Part shown: positions 47,990-59,266 of the stretch, piece after piece
How positions within the stretch are numbered: position 1 is the stretch's first letter
Layout of the letters: each line of letters opens with the position of its first letter
Source of the DNA: Rhipidocladum racemiflorum
Lineage: Eukaryota > Streptophyta > Magnoliopsida > Poales > Poaceae
Length of the DNA: 64,000 nt
Direction of reading: 5' to 3'
Assembly: GCA_036346355.1 (NCBI GenBank)
Contig: CM070576.1
Coordinates: 52,871,712 to 52,935,711 of the forward strand
The notes under the pieces: model-generated
Told to the model about the DNA's origin: nothing
Seen by the model: only the letters and a program-made list of their open reading frames with translations
Databases searched by the model: none
Translations under genes and position numbers: made by a program

Positions 47990-49075
47990 TCGCCGGGGTG
48001 GAAACGGAGTTCTTGAAGTGCATCACTCGGGAAGAGGGAAGCATTTTGCTTTCGATATCCATGGAGGCGCAAAGTGGAGCCATTTTTCCGCCGGAACCTG
48101 GTGGGAAAAGCTTTCCGCCACGGGTTCTATTGGCCAACCGCCCTCCAGGATGCTTGCGAGCCGGTGAGGAGATGCGAGGTGTGCCGGTTCCACGCCAAGC
48201 AAATCCACCAACCAGCCCAAGCTCGCAAACCATCCCGCTCTCATGGCCCTTCGCGATGCCTGGGAGTGGATATCCTGAGTCCGTCTCGCTGGCCACAGGA
48301 GGATACTCTCATCTGTTCGTAGACATTGACAAGTTCACCAATTGTGTGGAAGCTGAAGACTTGATAACCATTACCGCAGCAGCCGCGGTCAAGTTCATGC
48401 GAGGGATCTTCGCCGCTCGGTCGCCAACCGTATCATCACCGACAATGGCGCCCGATTCACGGCGCCGCTTTTACGGACTTTTGCGAAGAAATGGGCACGA
48501 AGGTGCTTTGCCTCCGTTGCCCATCCAGAAGCAACGGCCAAGTTGAGCGAGCCAATGCACCAGTCTTTGAAGGGCCTCAAGACTCGGGCGTTTGATCGAC
48601 TTCACCGGCGTGGCTCACGGTGGGTTGAAGAACTCCGGCGATGTTGTGGTCACTCGGACCACTCGGTACCGGCCACGGAGAGACTCCATTCTTTCTCGGT
48701 TTACGGAGCAGGCTGTCCTCCCTTCGCAATTGACATTTGGGTCGCGCGCTGCTGCGTTCGCGGAAGAAGATCGAGGAAGAGATGCGCCAAGACGACGCCA
48801 ATCTTCGGAAGAAGCCGGGATCGTCGACCTGCGCCGCTTCGTGTCAGACAAAGCCTCGGGAGATACCACGCCGCCGGTCGGTGAGAGAACATCGGCGATG
48901 GCGACTGGTCTTGCGAAGATTCGATCGCGGTGGGTTGCACAAACTGTCTCCCAGTGGGAGGGCCCCTTTAAGGTGGTTTGATCTCGACCCGGGGGCGGCC
49001 AGTTGGCCACCGAGGGCGGGGGAGGAATCGGCGAACTCGCAGAATATAGAGAACCTGCGCAAGTTCTACCCTTGA
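47990..49075 (+). pseudogene. Gypsy integrase, frameshifted
   Basis: Blocks: GKAFRHGFYWPTALQDA (48100-48145), RRCEVCRFHAKQIHQPAQ (zinc CxxC, 48165-48225), GGYSHLFVDIDKFTNCVEAE (48298-48357, first Asp of the core), ITDNGARFTAP (48432-48465, second Asp) and HPEANGQVERAN-like DNA near 48518-48560 (Glu). The C-terminal part ends in WVAQTVSQWEGPFKV. At least four frame changes. Integrase would insert the DNA copy and make the 5-bp target duplication. Confidence 0.83.
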
Positions 49076-49689
49076 ACGGTTGTAAGTTTTAGGTTTTGTT
49101 CCTCGCGGCGGTCAAATCATGTCTGCTCGACTAGTCGGGGAAACGACTGTTGTTCAAATTAAGTATTACGTTAGTTGTTTTAGCGATTACTTCATGCCTT
49201 GGTTCTCGTGTTTTATGGCAAAGTGTTCGGCGATCACTCTAGTCCGCTCGATCTGTGGCGCCAGCTGGCAAAGCGGGACCACTTTGTAAGTGCGGCGCAG
49301 ATTGGGCAATTGGGCGGCTGGTTTGAACTCGGCTCCGCACGGTCATGACACTCGTGTGTCCCGTGGGGGGCGATTTAAACATCGCTATCAAAAGCCTACA
49401 TCCTGTCACGTCTTACATCGTATCCGCCCGCGGAGGCCACGAGTGCGTGTCGCTTGCAGGATCAGAAGCGACGAAAAGAATCGCCGGACACAAGGGGTGT
49501 TTACTCCTTCTTTTTCCTTCTAAGCCTTAAGCGAGCGTAGCATTCAAGTTAATCTTGGCGATCGAAGAAGGTGGAAGGCTAAGAAGACAAGTTAAACATT
49601 CTTGAATAGGTCTAAAAAATGTCATGTCTATTCCATGAAAGTGCTTTACAAAAGTTGTTGCAGACAAAGAAGTTAAAAAGAGAAAGAAA

Positions 49690-52144
49690 GAAAGGAGAAA
49701 GGGAAGAAGGGTCTAGGCTATCCTATCCTTCTTCCTCCTCGCCCGCCACTGGTCGCTCTGCAGGTCTTCCGCAAGGGGTCCGACGTCGGCGCCATGCCAC
49801 GTCTTGCTTCTGCTTCAGCGGGTTGACCATCTCGGTGGCGGCGGCGTGGTCGGCGGCGCGCACCCTCGCCTCCGCCTCGCCACTTGATCTCCTTCAATTC
49901 GGACGGCGGAGAGGATCAAAGTTGGCGTCCTTGACGCGCAAAGACGCCAAAACGAACGTCGCAGAGCGGCCGCCATCGCGCGTCCCTTCTGGGTGGACCG
50001 GTCGGCCAGGGCGGCGGAAGCCGGTGGTGAAGTCCGCGATCCGACCGAGGCGTAAGGCGAGGCGCCGGCCGCTCGATGGCGCTTGCTGCACCAACCCCAG
50101 TGGAGCGAGGCTGTCCTCCATCCGGTCGAAGGCGTACCTCAGCATCCGCAGAGTGTCTGCCTCGGACTGGGTGCGGTTCGTCCGCTGCGCCTCGAGCTCT
50201 TCCATGAGCTCAGCGACGCGAGTGGCCCCCCGCTCCCGCTCCCCCACCAGCTCCCGCTCCTTCCTTTCCACTCGATCATGTAAATCAACCACCTCCTGCC
50301 GGAGGCGGCTGATCTCAGTGGCGGCGTCGGCGGCCGTTGCTGCCGACGAAAGCGGTGGCCGTGTGGGAGTAGAGCTGTCCCAAGGGCGGCCAAGAAGGCA
50401 TGCGTCGCCGAGGAACGGAGTCCGCGGAGGATCCGGAGTGGTAGCCCAGCGCCTCCTGGTGCACAAAGGCCGCTGGGCGGGCATCTTGATCGCCGGCTTC
50501 TTCTGGATGCGGATCAGCCGCAGCTGTCGCTACCTCGGCCCTGCGCGCAGGAGCGGTGAAGTCGGCGAGTGCCTGGAACAAGCAAAAGCAAGCAAAGGTA
50601 AGGCTCCATTCGAAGGTTAAAAATTTTTACCGTCCCTTTTTGTGTTTCAAGGACTCGGTACTGGTGAGGCCTCGAAACCGAGGCACTCCGAGTGAGAGCC
50701 CCCTCGAGGCACCGGCCGCCTCGGTGGCGCTGGGCAGGACCGCTTCCACCGGAAGCGCTGGCGGAGTCAACCGCCGGTGGATCTGGCCGCAGCGATGGAG
50801 GATCTTTGCGCGGGTCCGCCATCGCGCAGGCCGGCGGATCGGCCGCCGGCGGTGGCGGTGGCGATGGAGGCCGCGCGGCCGGTCCGCCATCGCTAGCGCC
50901 CGGCGGTCAGCCCGGCGTGGCGGTGGTGGTGGAGGAAGGCGCGCTGGTCCGTTAGCGGCGCGGCCAACAACCGAGGCGGTGATGGCGGAGGCGGAAGCGT
51001 CGCGACCGTTGATGAAGAGCCCCCCGCAGCCGAGGAGGAAGTCCCCAGTAGGCGGGGCTGCTGTGAAGATCCAGCGGCCGCTGACGAAGATGGCCCTGAT
51101 AGCCGTGGTCGGCTGGACGTTCCAGTGGGGACAGTGTCGTCGGCAGGACGCTTGTTCCTCCCCTGGTCGCCCGCTGTAGGAGTGCCGCGGATTATCAGGG
51201 GCCCTTGATGGACGATGATGGGCGTCCCCATGGCGTCCATCTTGGGCATCGCCTTGACGATCTCCGCCCGATCCCGAGGCTGCATGTCGCAGAGTGGAAG
51301 CGCAGCCTCGGGGAAGGGTGGAACGTCGCTCAGCGATCGCCCCATCCAGAAGCGATTGCGGCGTCGGCTTTTCCCACGGCTGACACAAAAAAAAAAAAAA
51401 TGAATGATGAAAGAATGATGATGATGAAGAAGGAAGGTATAAAAGCTCACCTCCAGGAATCGTCCGAGTCCCGTCATCCACGCCCAGATAGTGCCAGGCT
51501 GGACGGTGGCGGCGGCGCAAAGGACTAATCCTCCGGGACACGAAGTCCCGGAGAACCATGCCTCCCGGCCCCTCGCGGCCGATCAACCCGAGCCAACATT
51601 GCAAGTAGCTCGGGCGTGTCGGCGACGGAGATCCCGATCAGATTCTTGCCCACCGCTTCCGGTGGAAGCCCTGTGGCTTCAATGCCGCTTATCGTCTTCA
51701 ACGACAACCATTCGTGGCGCCACATTTTGTGGATCGGTTCTCCATTGGAATATAGCAACGGCCCGCCTCTAAGTCGCGAGATGGCAGACCGGAGATCTTT
51801 GGAGCCCTGGCCGACGCGAGAAGAAGGAGCGGAAAAGGAGGAGATTGGGCATTACCCCTATGAACATCTCACAGAAGTGGGCAAAGACGGAGAGGAGCAC
51901 AATGGAGTTAGGGGGAAGGTGGATGTTGTGAATGTCGTAGAAGTTGAGGACGGCGATGTAGAAGTCCGAGATGGGCGGGACCAAGCCCGCCATCATCGCC
52001 AGAACAAAGAAGATGACTTCCTGGCGCCATCGGGAGCGGCAGCCCCGGCCAGCATGCGAGAGCGCTGGCGATCACCTTGGAGCATTTAGCGGCGGCATTC
52101 TCTTCCACAGATTGAAGGAGGGAGGACAGAGTCGGAGAGGCCAT
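49690..52144 (-). pseudogene. Antisense gene of the gypsy element (PF04195-like, coiled coil), broken
   Basis: The minus strand starts at an ATG at 52144 (MASPTLSSLLQSVEENAAAK), with a TATAAATA box at about 52222-52231. A frameshift then leads to LVPPISDFYIAVLNFYDIHN and FCEMFIGVMPNLLLFRSFFS (51995-51810), the signature of the putative gypsy-type transposon domain PF04195. Further on are ISPLRRRHRPAWHYLG (near 51520) and DVPPFPEAALPL, then a coiled coil (EISRLRQEVVDLHDRVERKE, near 50270-50330). A good intron lies at 51450-51380 (GTGAGC...T14-GTGTCAG) and a shorter one may lie at 50630-50573. Function is unknown; such antisense ORFs are known in Tat elements. Stops and shifts make this copy inactive. 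Confidence 0.75.
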
Positions 52145-52220
52145 CGAATCAGCTAAAGCGAGAAAGAAGCTAAGGCGAGGAAGGAGCAGAGGCGAAAAGC
52201 AGGGAACATGCCCCGTCGCT

Positions 52221-52232
52221 GCTTATTTATAA
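52221..52232 (-). promoter_or_regulatory. TATA box for the antisense gene
   Basis: Minus-strand TTATAAATAAGC lies 78-88 bp before the antisense ATG at 52144, the spacing expected for a plant core promoter with a short 5' UTR. It suggests transcription separate from the LTR promoter. Confidence 0.5.
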
Positions 52233-52465
52233 GAATTCAAGGGAGAGCCTGGCGGGAAAAAGTCGAAGAGACGCGCGGTTGGATGCGGGAAAACCAAAGC
52301 GTTTTTCAAGGAAGTGGGCACGTCCACGAAGCCACGGAAGCGACGCGATATCCACCTCGGACGGAAAAAGAGGCAAGTTTTTAAGACCGCGGCGTGCGTG
52401 GGCATTTATGGGCCCCACCCGAGATTGAACCGCTCAGGCGAAGAAAAAGAAAGAATAAAGACACT

Positions 52466-52484
52466 CCTGGTGGGCCCGGGGCTC
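52466..52484 (+). other. Polypurine-tract region of the gypsy element
   Basis: CTCCTGGTGGGCCCGGGGCTC ends right at the TGTC start of the 3' LTR. The G-rich GGGCCCGGGGC fits tracts of Tat-type elements, though it is not purely purine. Confidence 0.45.
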
Positions 52485-53446
52485 TGTCGATTAAGCGTTT
52501 GGGTACCCACGCGCATTAAAATCTTGTCGCCAAGAGGACAGGTGGCGTTCAGGCCACTCCTCGAGCGACAGCCAAGGTGCTCGCCAGGACAGTGGCGTCG
52601 AGCCACTCCTCGGCGACCAGCCAAGTTGCTCGCCCGGGGGCGGTGGCGTTGAGCGCTCCTCGGGGCGACAGCGAGTGCTCGCCCAAGGGACAGTGGCGTT
52701 GAGCCGCTCCTGGGCGACCAGCGAAGGTGCTCGCCAGGGACAGATGGCGTCGAGCCACTCCCGGCGACCAAAGCAAAGGTGCTCGCCAAGAGGAGTGGCG
52801 CTTCGAGCCACACCTCGGGCGTAGTTCCCAAGAATCAACCCCGTAACTGTGCTACAGGCGAAGGGTCAAGGATATTTAATGCGAGGCGTGTATTTAATGC
52901 GAGGCGGCGACATTGCAGGTGTGATATGGCGGCGTCTTCCCTAGGCGCGCATTAATGATGGGTGGTGCCGAGTCGACATCCCTCTCTCCGGCGGAGCGCA
53001 GGGTGACAGACAGCGGGGCCCAAAGGCGAAGTCTAAGTCGGCTAGGACAAACATTAAATGTGATGTAAGAGAGTATGACAGGTGCATTAAATGCACAGAG
53101 TAACGTGTCAGACGCTTGCTTTACGCAAGCTTGTAAGCCCCATGCGCCTCAGCCAGCCCGAGTATAAAAGGGAGCTGGGATGCATGGGAGGAGGGTTGTT
53201 GATGATTGGGTTGGCAGAACCTGAGAGGGTCTTCTTCCGACCTTGTAAGAACCTTGAACTCGGAGGAAACCACCAAGCGGGACTAGGGTCATTACTCTGT
53301 GGAGGGCCCGAACCTGGGTAAACTCATCTTCTTGCTTGCTTCCAACATCCAGTTCTTCCTGTCTTTGGAGCGGTTGCCACAAAAGCCCCCAGTCCGAATC
53401 TCTCAAGCACCCGGTCTTAGGGTGCCTGTTGGTTAGTAAGCCGACA
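52485..53446 (+). repeat. 3' LTR of the gypsy element
   Basis: It begins TGTCGATTAAGCG and ends AAGCCGACA, followed by the duplicated ACCTC. It matches the 5' LTR throughout, including the tandem array and the TATAAAAGGGAGCTGGG box near 53163, but differs by many one- and two-base gaps, clustered at CAGG and CCAGG. Confidence 0.93.
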
Positions 53447-53682
53447 ACCTCCCTTCACATGTTCCCGCCGCTTTCCCACCTTCGGCGCCACCTCCTGGTC
53501 GCAACCCCTAAACTCCTCCTTCCACCCTTCCACCACCACAACCCGGCAATGCGTGCATCAACCACCCCCATGGCCATCCTCTGGTATCTTGCCGCCACCA
53601 GGCCCCCCTTCGATCTACGGCTCTACGCCGTTGTCCGCCTCCACCTCGTCACCACCTCCTTCGGCCGCCTCGGCCTCTCCGT

Positions 53683-55361
53683 TGTGAAAGATCGAGATGG
53701 CGATCAGAGGGGGGGGGGGTGAATGATCTCAATTCCAAAATTCCCACCTCTTGAACAAGATTGATGCGTTTTCAAATAACAAGTCCAATAGAACCAAGTT
53801 CACTAATCACACCAAGCAAAGGAACCCTTAAAAATCATGATCAATTATGAATCAACATCATAACCCCTTAATAAAATTGCCATGAATAAAAATTTGTGGC
53901 TCATATGGTTATGGGGATTTTTAATCTAATACTCCTGGTTATTGAGAGTCCACTAGAAAAGGAATCAATTCAAAATCACCTTTAAAAAAAAGAGATAAAT
54001 AAAACAAGATTTGCTATTTTTGAAAATCAAAAGTGAATTTCCAGCAGAAAGGAACCTCAATCAAAAGGTGATCCCTCCAAATATGTGATTCATTTGAATT
54101 TCAAAAAAAATTCCTGATGAGAAGAGGGAGTCATGCAACTAGCCACCAAAAAATCAGATCAAGATCAAGCAAGAAAAAATTCTAGTGAAAATAATTGCTC
54201 TACTGCACGAAGAACTCAGACAGTACATTCAGGGCTTGGGAAAACTTCCATAGCTCTTAAACTGTGGCTCTTGGGCCTATCAATTTTGTATCACAAGAAC
54301 ATATGTAAGTTAGCAATACAAGCCAATAAGAATCACTTTAAAATCACATCGGATGATTTTTTCACAAAAATAATAAGTTCTGCTACGCGGAGAGAACATA
54401 CTTAAAAAAGAAAGAACAATCTTGAGCAAGCGAAGAGATCGATTTCTAGCAAGATTGAATCAAGACTTGCGTAAAGGATTGTGATATGATCTAAGAGAAG
54501 ACTAATCCATCAATCACTTATCTTCGGCAAGAAGAAGCAAAAGCAAGTATAAGGAGGGGAGGCAAATCCAACTTGCATGAAAGTAAATGCATAATTTAAA
54601 TTGCGTAAGGTAAAGACATAATGTAAATGCGGAATTTAAATTCACAAGAATGTAAAGAAACTATTTGTATTTTCTAATTGGAAGGTTTACAAAGCCTCAC
54701 TTCATGTGGGCAAAGCTCAAAGGAGCAATTCAAACCTTCAAGTGGGGAAGCTACCCCTACCCCTCTATTTATAGTATCCATGGATCATCCTCCACCTTTT
54801 GATGGGTTGCTTCTATCCTAAGCTAGCTCCCAAAGGCCAGGATTTGAACCCACACTTTACCTCTTGGGATAACCCGAAACCCACTAACATAACGGGTTTT
54901 GCACGCTTCTTAAAGCGAACTAGACTTAACCACTACTCTATCCTCTAGACCCGCGACCCAATGGCTCTCCTTGATTTGAGCAGTGTTAAGCTAGCATCCA
55001 ATATGTTCCCTTGCCTTCTTGGCATGCACCGACTCCGTCTCTGATTATCTTCCGCGATCCCCGATCTTCTGGACCTCCGACGCACCTCGCCTAGTCCCGG
55101 TCATCCTCCGCGTCACCATGATCGAGCACCGTAGCCCTGCAACCATCAAAGACAAGGAAACACATCACATAACATTGTCCAATAATCATCACAAATGCTC
55201 AAAATTAACCATGTCTCATTCATCATGTCGTTCTATCGCCAGCCATAGGCCGGTAGTACCACAAGAAGTTGACAACTCAAATTGATTCATTTTGAATTCC
55301 AATTCAAATCAAACTCAAACCTGAGCACACCTTGCTCAAATAAAGTTAAATACTCATCACA
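53683..55361. repeat. Solo LTR inserted in the NYN pseudogene
   Basis: It begins TGTGAAAGATCG, then GCGATCAGAGGGGGGG...TGAATGAT, and ends TACTCATCACA, like the solo LTR at 32547-34707. Its length (1.68 kb) fits the same family. No target duplication is visible: TCCGT lies left and AATAT right. This could reflect mutation, a deletion at one side, or recombination between copies. Confidence 0.75.
54826..54957 (-). other. tRNA-like A and B boxes, possible SINE remnant in the solo LTR
   Basis: On the minus strand, GAGTAGTGGTTAAGTC resembles an internal RNA polymerase III A box and GGGTTCAAATCCTGG a B box. They are about 90 bp apart, longer than the 30-60 bp of a real tRNA gene. No acceptor stem, poly-A tail or flanking repeat is clear, so it is only a candidate tRNA-derived remnant. 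Confidence 0.3.
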
Positions 55362-55975
55362 AATATGGATGGACCTCCACATGGTCCTTCACGTTGCCAT
55401 CGTCCACCCCTCCCACGACCTCCCCGCCCCATACGCCGCCGCCACCGCCCACCTATGTCGTGACTGCAGCCACCACTTCCGCACCCATGATGCGCAGCTG
55501 TGCCACTTCGACACCATCCACACCCACGAGCATGCCAAGCTCCTCGAAGGCATCGACTTGTTCAACGATGATTGCCACACGTGTCTCGCCGCGTCCCTCT
55601 CCCTCAAGCTCTCCAAGTATGCCAAGGCCGCTCGAGAGCTCACCGCCGCCACAAACTCGGGCTCCCCCACCGATGACCTCCGTCGAGCCAGCGTGCGCAC
55701 CAACCTCCCCGGACCCCCTCGACCTCACTCTGGGAGCGTGCTTACAAGCTGCTCAACGAAGGGTCTGTGGGGTGCATGATGCTGATCTCGGGGCATGGAG
55801 AGCTTGCCCCTCTACTACGGCTAGCAAGGAAGAGGGGCATGCGGTTGGTGGTGGCTGCGGGGAGTCCAAGGTAGCGAGGTGGGCCGACGTGGGATTCAAC
55901 TGAGCGGAGGTGGTCGCCGGGAAGGCCAGGAAGGTAGCGCCATCCATGTTCGGGAAATGGTGGGAGAGCTATTCC

Positions 55976-58904
55976 TAGGCTGGGCGACAAGGGCGACTGC
56001 CCAGAGCCCCCAAAATCTAGGGGCCCTAGCCTATTTATACATTTGTGTTGTTTAGCTCATCGCTCATCGTCCCTAGCCCCCAAATTGCTCCTCGCTTCCC
56101 CTGAAAATGAAGCCGCCGTCATTGTCTCCCAGCCTCGCCAATTAATGGAGGAAAAGAGCCTAATTTCATGGATTCAGAAGCGATTCTCCTTAAATTCAAT
56201 GGCTCTAGTCGAAAATCAAAATTTCTCTCAATTCATGATCCCCAAATAGGCAAATGCCTTGTACTTCTCATCTTCTCCTCATCTCCTGATTTTCTCGTTT
56301 CTTTCTCTGTTCAACAGCGCCCAAAAGCACATTTTTCTTGTCTGCGATCAGTACCCCTCAGCCGCGTGGCTGCTTGGTGGCACCCAGTCGACCACGGTGA
56401 TGTGATCCGAGAAGGGCCCCTGTAACAGGAAGGGGGTGTCATGGTGACCTGCCCCAAGAAATGCTTCTCCTCCTACAGCTGAATGCCAAGGGAATGAGAA
56501 ATTGAGAACAAACATTGTAAGTTTGCACCGAGCAAAACACATAGAAATTTGGTAGGAATTTATTTATTGGACTCAGTATAATTCCTATATTGTTTCTACA
56601 AAATTCCTCCAATATTCCAACATAATGTGTATATATCTAGTGCGAGTACTTTTAGCAGATCAACATTCAAATTTTTGGTAGTGATGATGTTCAGTTTTTT
56701 GTCCACCAAAAAGACTGATGATGTTCAGTTCATTTTTCAGGACCTTTTTCACATATAGATGAAGATTCTTCTACAGTTCAGTTCCAAATTCCAATCCAAC
56801 TGCTTTTATTCCTTCTGTACATAGTATGCCATCTCTTATTCTATTTATGTGGTAAGATGTCAGCTAGATCTAGTAAGTATTTATCTAAAAGTGACAAAAG
56901 AAAAAAAAAGAAAACAGATAGATGAGTTAGTAGAATCCCAAAAAGGATCCGTTCACAAATTTCTTAGGATTGACACGGGTTCTTCTAGGAATTCTAAGGA
57001 ATTGGCATTGGCCTTAGTTAATGTTGAGCGGTAACCTAATGAGAATTTAGGTGGGAATAATGATGTTAATGAGGATGATTCTTATTTGAGTGGGCATGAA
57101 AACGTAGCCAATTCACCTAATGCAGAAACTACAAGTGTTCATGAGGAACCAAATTTTACTATAGATATTTATGATCCAAGAAACTGGGACAATCTTGATA
57201 ATAAAGCAAGGGGAAATTTTAGTGGACAAGGGGCCTATTAGAGAAGAAAACCTTGCGTTCCCTTCAGATAATCTCTTTAGTCATTTTTCATATTCTTACT
57301 ATTCTAGAAAAATGAGCAATGGAGAGATACATGATAGGAAATGGTTTGTTTATTCTAAACATGTCGACAAAGTATATTGCTTTTGTTGTAAACTTTTCAA
57401 ATCTAATAACGATAGGAGTTCACTAGCTAGTCTAGCTACTAATGGGTTAAGAGATTGGAAACGTCTTAGTGGGAGGCTCTAAGAACATGAAAATAGTATC
57501 ATCTTACTAACATGAACACATGGAATGAATTAATAATTAGACTTATCAAGAATCAAACAATCAACAAAGATTTGTAGCAGCAAATTACTGAAGAGAAGGA
57601 GCACTTGAGACAAGTTTTAGTTAGAACATTTGCCATTGTGAAGTATCTTGGTAAACATAATTTGGCTTTTTGAGGATCCAATGATAAACTTTACCATGAT
57701 AGCAATGTCAATTTCTTAGCATGTGTTGAAATGATTGCAGAATTTGACTTGGTAATGCAGGATTATCTTAGACGCATTCAAAAATAATGAAATTCATCAT
57801 CATTATCTTAGTCTTAACCTTCAAAATGAGCTGATTTCTCTGTTGGCATGCAGCATTACAAGTTCTATAGTGCAGATTGTTAAAAAGGCCAAATATTTCT
57901 CTATAATCTTATGTGAGCCATCAAGAACACATTACTCTAATTGTTCGATGTTTTAATATGTCAAATAACAAAATAAAAATAGAGGAGTTCTTTCTGGAAT
58001 TCTTGAAGGTGGACAACACATATGATTTGGGCCTTTTTAATAAACTGTTTAATGTGATGGAGTCTTTTGGTCTTACGACAATGGTTCTAATATGAAGGGA
58101 AACACCAGGGGGTACAAAAGAGGTTGCTTCATATAAATTCAAGGGCTTTGTATATGACATGTGCTTGCCATAGTCTAAATCTTACTCTCTGTGATATGAC
58201 AAATTCTTGTGGTAAAGTTACTTCAGTTTTTGGAATTGTGCAACGAATATATGTATTATTATTAGGTTCTCCTAAAAGATGGAAGGTTTTACTTAACCAT
58301 GTTCCAAACTTGACTTTGAAACCTTTTTCTAGTACTTGTTGGGACAGTCAAATCAAAAGTGCGAAAGCTATTAGATATCAAGCTCCTCAATTAAGGTTAG
58401 CTTTGTAAGAGTTATCTAAAACCTGTGATAATGACCCCAAGACAAAAAGTGATGCACAAAATTTATTTGATGTGCTTGGCAGTTTTGAATTTTTACTTAG
58501 TAAGGTTATTTGGTATGATATTTTATTTGCTGTAAACATGGTGAGTGAGAAGTTGTAGTCTCCATCCATGTGCATTGACTCTTAACTTGCAGAAGATTGA
58601 AGGTATAATGCAGTTTTTTTGATGAGTATAGAAATGAAGGATTTGCTTCTAGTTTAGATATTGCTAGAGACCTTGCATCCGAAATGGATATAGAAACATC
58701 ATTTCCAATGAAACACCGTGCTACTAGGAAAAAGCAATTTGATGAAAGTGATTACCATGAATATATTTTATTAGCTGAGAAGGCTTTTGAAGTTAATTAC
58801 TTTTTAGTTATGGTCGATATAGCAAATGCTTCATTAAAAATAGATTTGACGAACTTAAACTATTTAAAAGTATATTTAAAAGCATCAATGGAGGAACACA
58901 GTGC
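55976..58904 (+). pseudogene. hAT transposon with TTF-zinc-finger transposase gene, broken
   Basis: From about 55976 the sequence changes from the NYN gene to a transposon leader with CTGCCCAGAGCCCCCAAAATC, then a transposase-like gene. Pieces in order: KRKQIDELVESQKGSVHKFL (56905-56965), IREENLAFPSDNLFSHFSYS..RKWFVYSKHVDKVYCFCCKLF (57240-57400, a TTF-type zinc finger), SHQEHITLIVRCFNMSNNKIKIEEFFLEFLKV (57916-58010, DUF4371), and ALYMTCACHSLNLTLCD (58145-58195), the conserved CACHSLNL block of this transposase family. Frames break at least five times and the C-terminal dimerisation part is missing. Expected role: cut-and-paste transposition with 8-bp duplications. The right end is not found. 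Confidence 0.82.
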
Positions 58905-59266
58905 ACGGTTGAGGATGGGTTGAGCCTAGAGGAGGCGGGGGCAGCAGATGGCTGGTGCTAGCCAGGAGTGATTCATCCCCCCATTGCTGAAGCTCCATCC
59001 CTTCTGAGGAGTGGGCAAAGCTTCTAGGATCTGGTGAGGCCAAGGAGATGGAAGGAGGCGTGTGGTGGCGTATGACGACTAGAGGGATGGTAATGAAGCG
59101 ATAATGTGGGGGTGGTATGTGGAGATGAGGCACCGAGTCAACCGTCTTCGCCACCACACGCACACCCTCCTTCTTTGGTACACATGTTGCAGATATTTAT
59201 CTAAATTATTGAAGCATGTTTTCCTAATTGCTGTATGAAGTATTTGATTTGGGAATTGCTAGTAAT
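58905..59266. other. GC-rich stretch after the hAT transposase, no gene assigned
   Basis: From 58905 the sequence changes abruptly to GC-rich DNA with a 92-codon minus-strand open frame (MRVVAKTVDSVPHLH...). It resembles no family I know. The transposase may be truncated here by a deletion. The last 90 bp are AT-rich. Confidence 0.4.

Larger units (their letters stand above)
42516..53446 (+). mobile_element. Ty3/gypsy retrotransposon, Tat-lineage-like, with antisense ORF region
   Basis: Length is 10.9 kb. LTRs of 981 and 962 bp (TGTC...) flank gag, protease, RT, RNase H and integrase on the plus strand, then a 3-kb region with a minus-strand gene, then a purine/G-rich tract before the 3' LTR. 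ACCTC duplicates the target at 42511-42515 and 53447-53451. The order RT-RNase H-integrase is that of Ty3/gypsy; an antisense extra ORF after pol is known from the Tat lineage (for example RIRE2 and Grande). No chromodomain is seen. All frames are broken, so this copy needs helpers. Confidence 0.93.
53452..55975 (+). pseudogene. NYN-domain / C2H2 zinc-finger protein gene, split and dead
   Basis: The left piece (53452-53682) has ATGs at 53549 and 53570 and reads MAILWYLAATRPPFDLRLYA...SFGRLGLSV. The right piece (55362-55975) reads VLHVAIVHPS, a C2H2 finger CRDCSHHFRTHDAQLCHF..IH (55457-55530), ASLSLKLSKYAKAARELTA, then after a frameshift CMMLISGHGELAPLLRLARK and VVAGKARKVAPSMFGKW (to about 55960). 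This order is that of plant proteins with a split NYN (PIN-like nuclease) fold around a zinc finger. The expected acidic residues are altered (LWYLA where relatives have LWDLD; SGHGE where relatives have SDDSD), one Trp codon is a stop (TGA near 55902), and a solo LTR and a hAT element interrupt it. Confidence 0.72.

Noticed and set aside
49619..50620. 333-codon plus-strand open frame in the gypsy element
   Set aside because: It is the longest plus-strand frame there, but it is antisense to the coiled-coil part of the minus-strand gene and shows Arg/Ser-rich composition with no domain.
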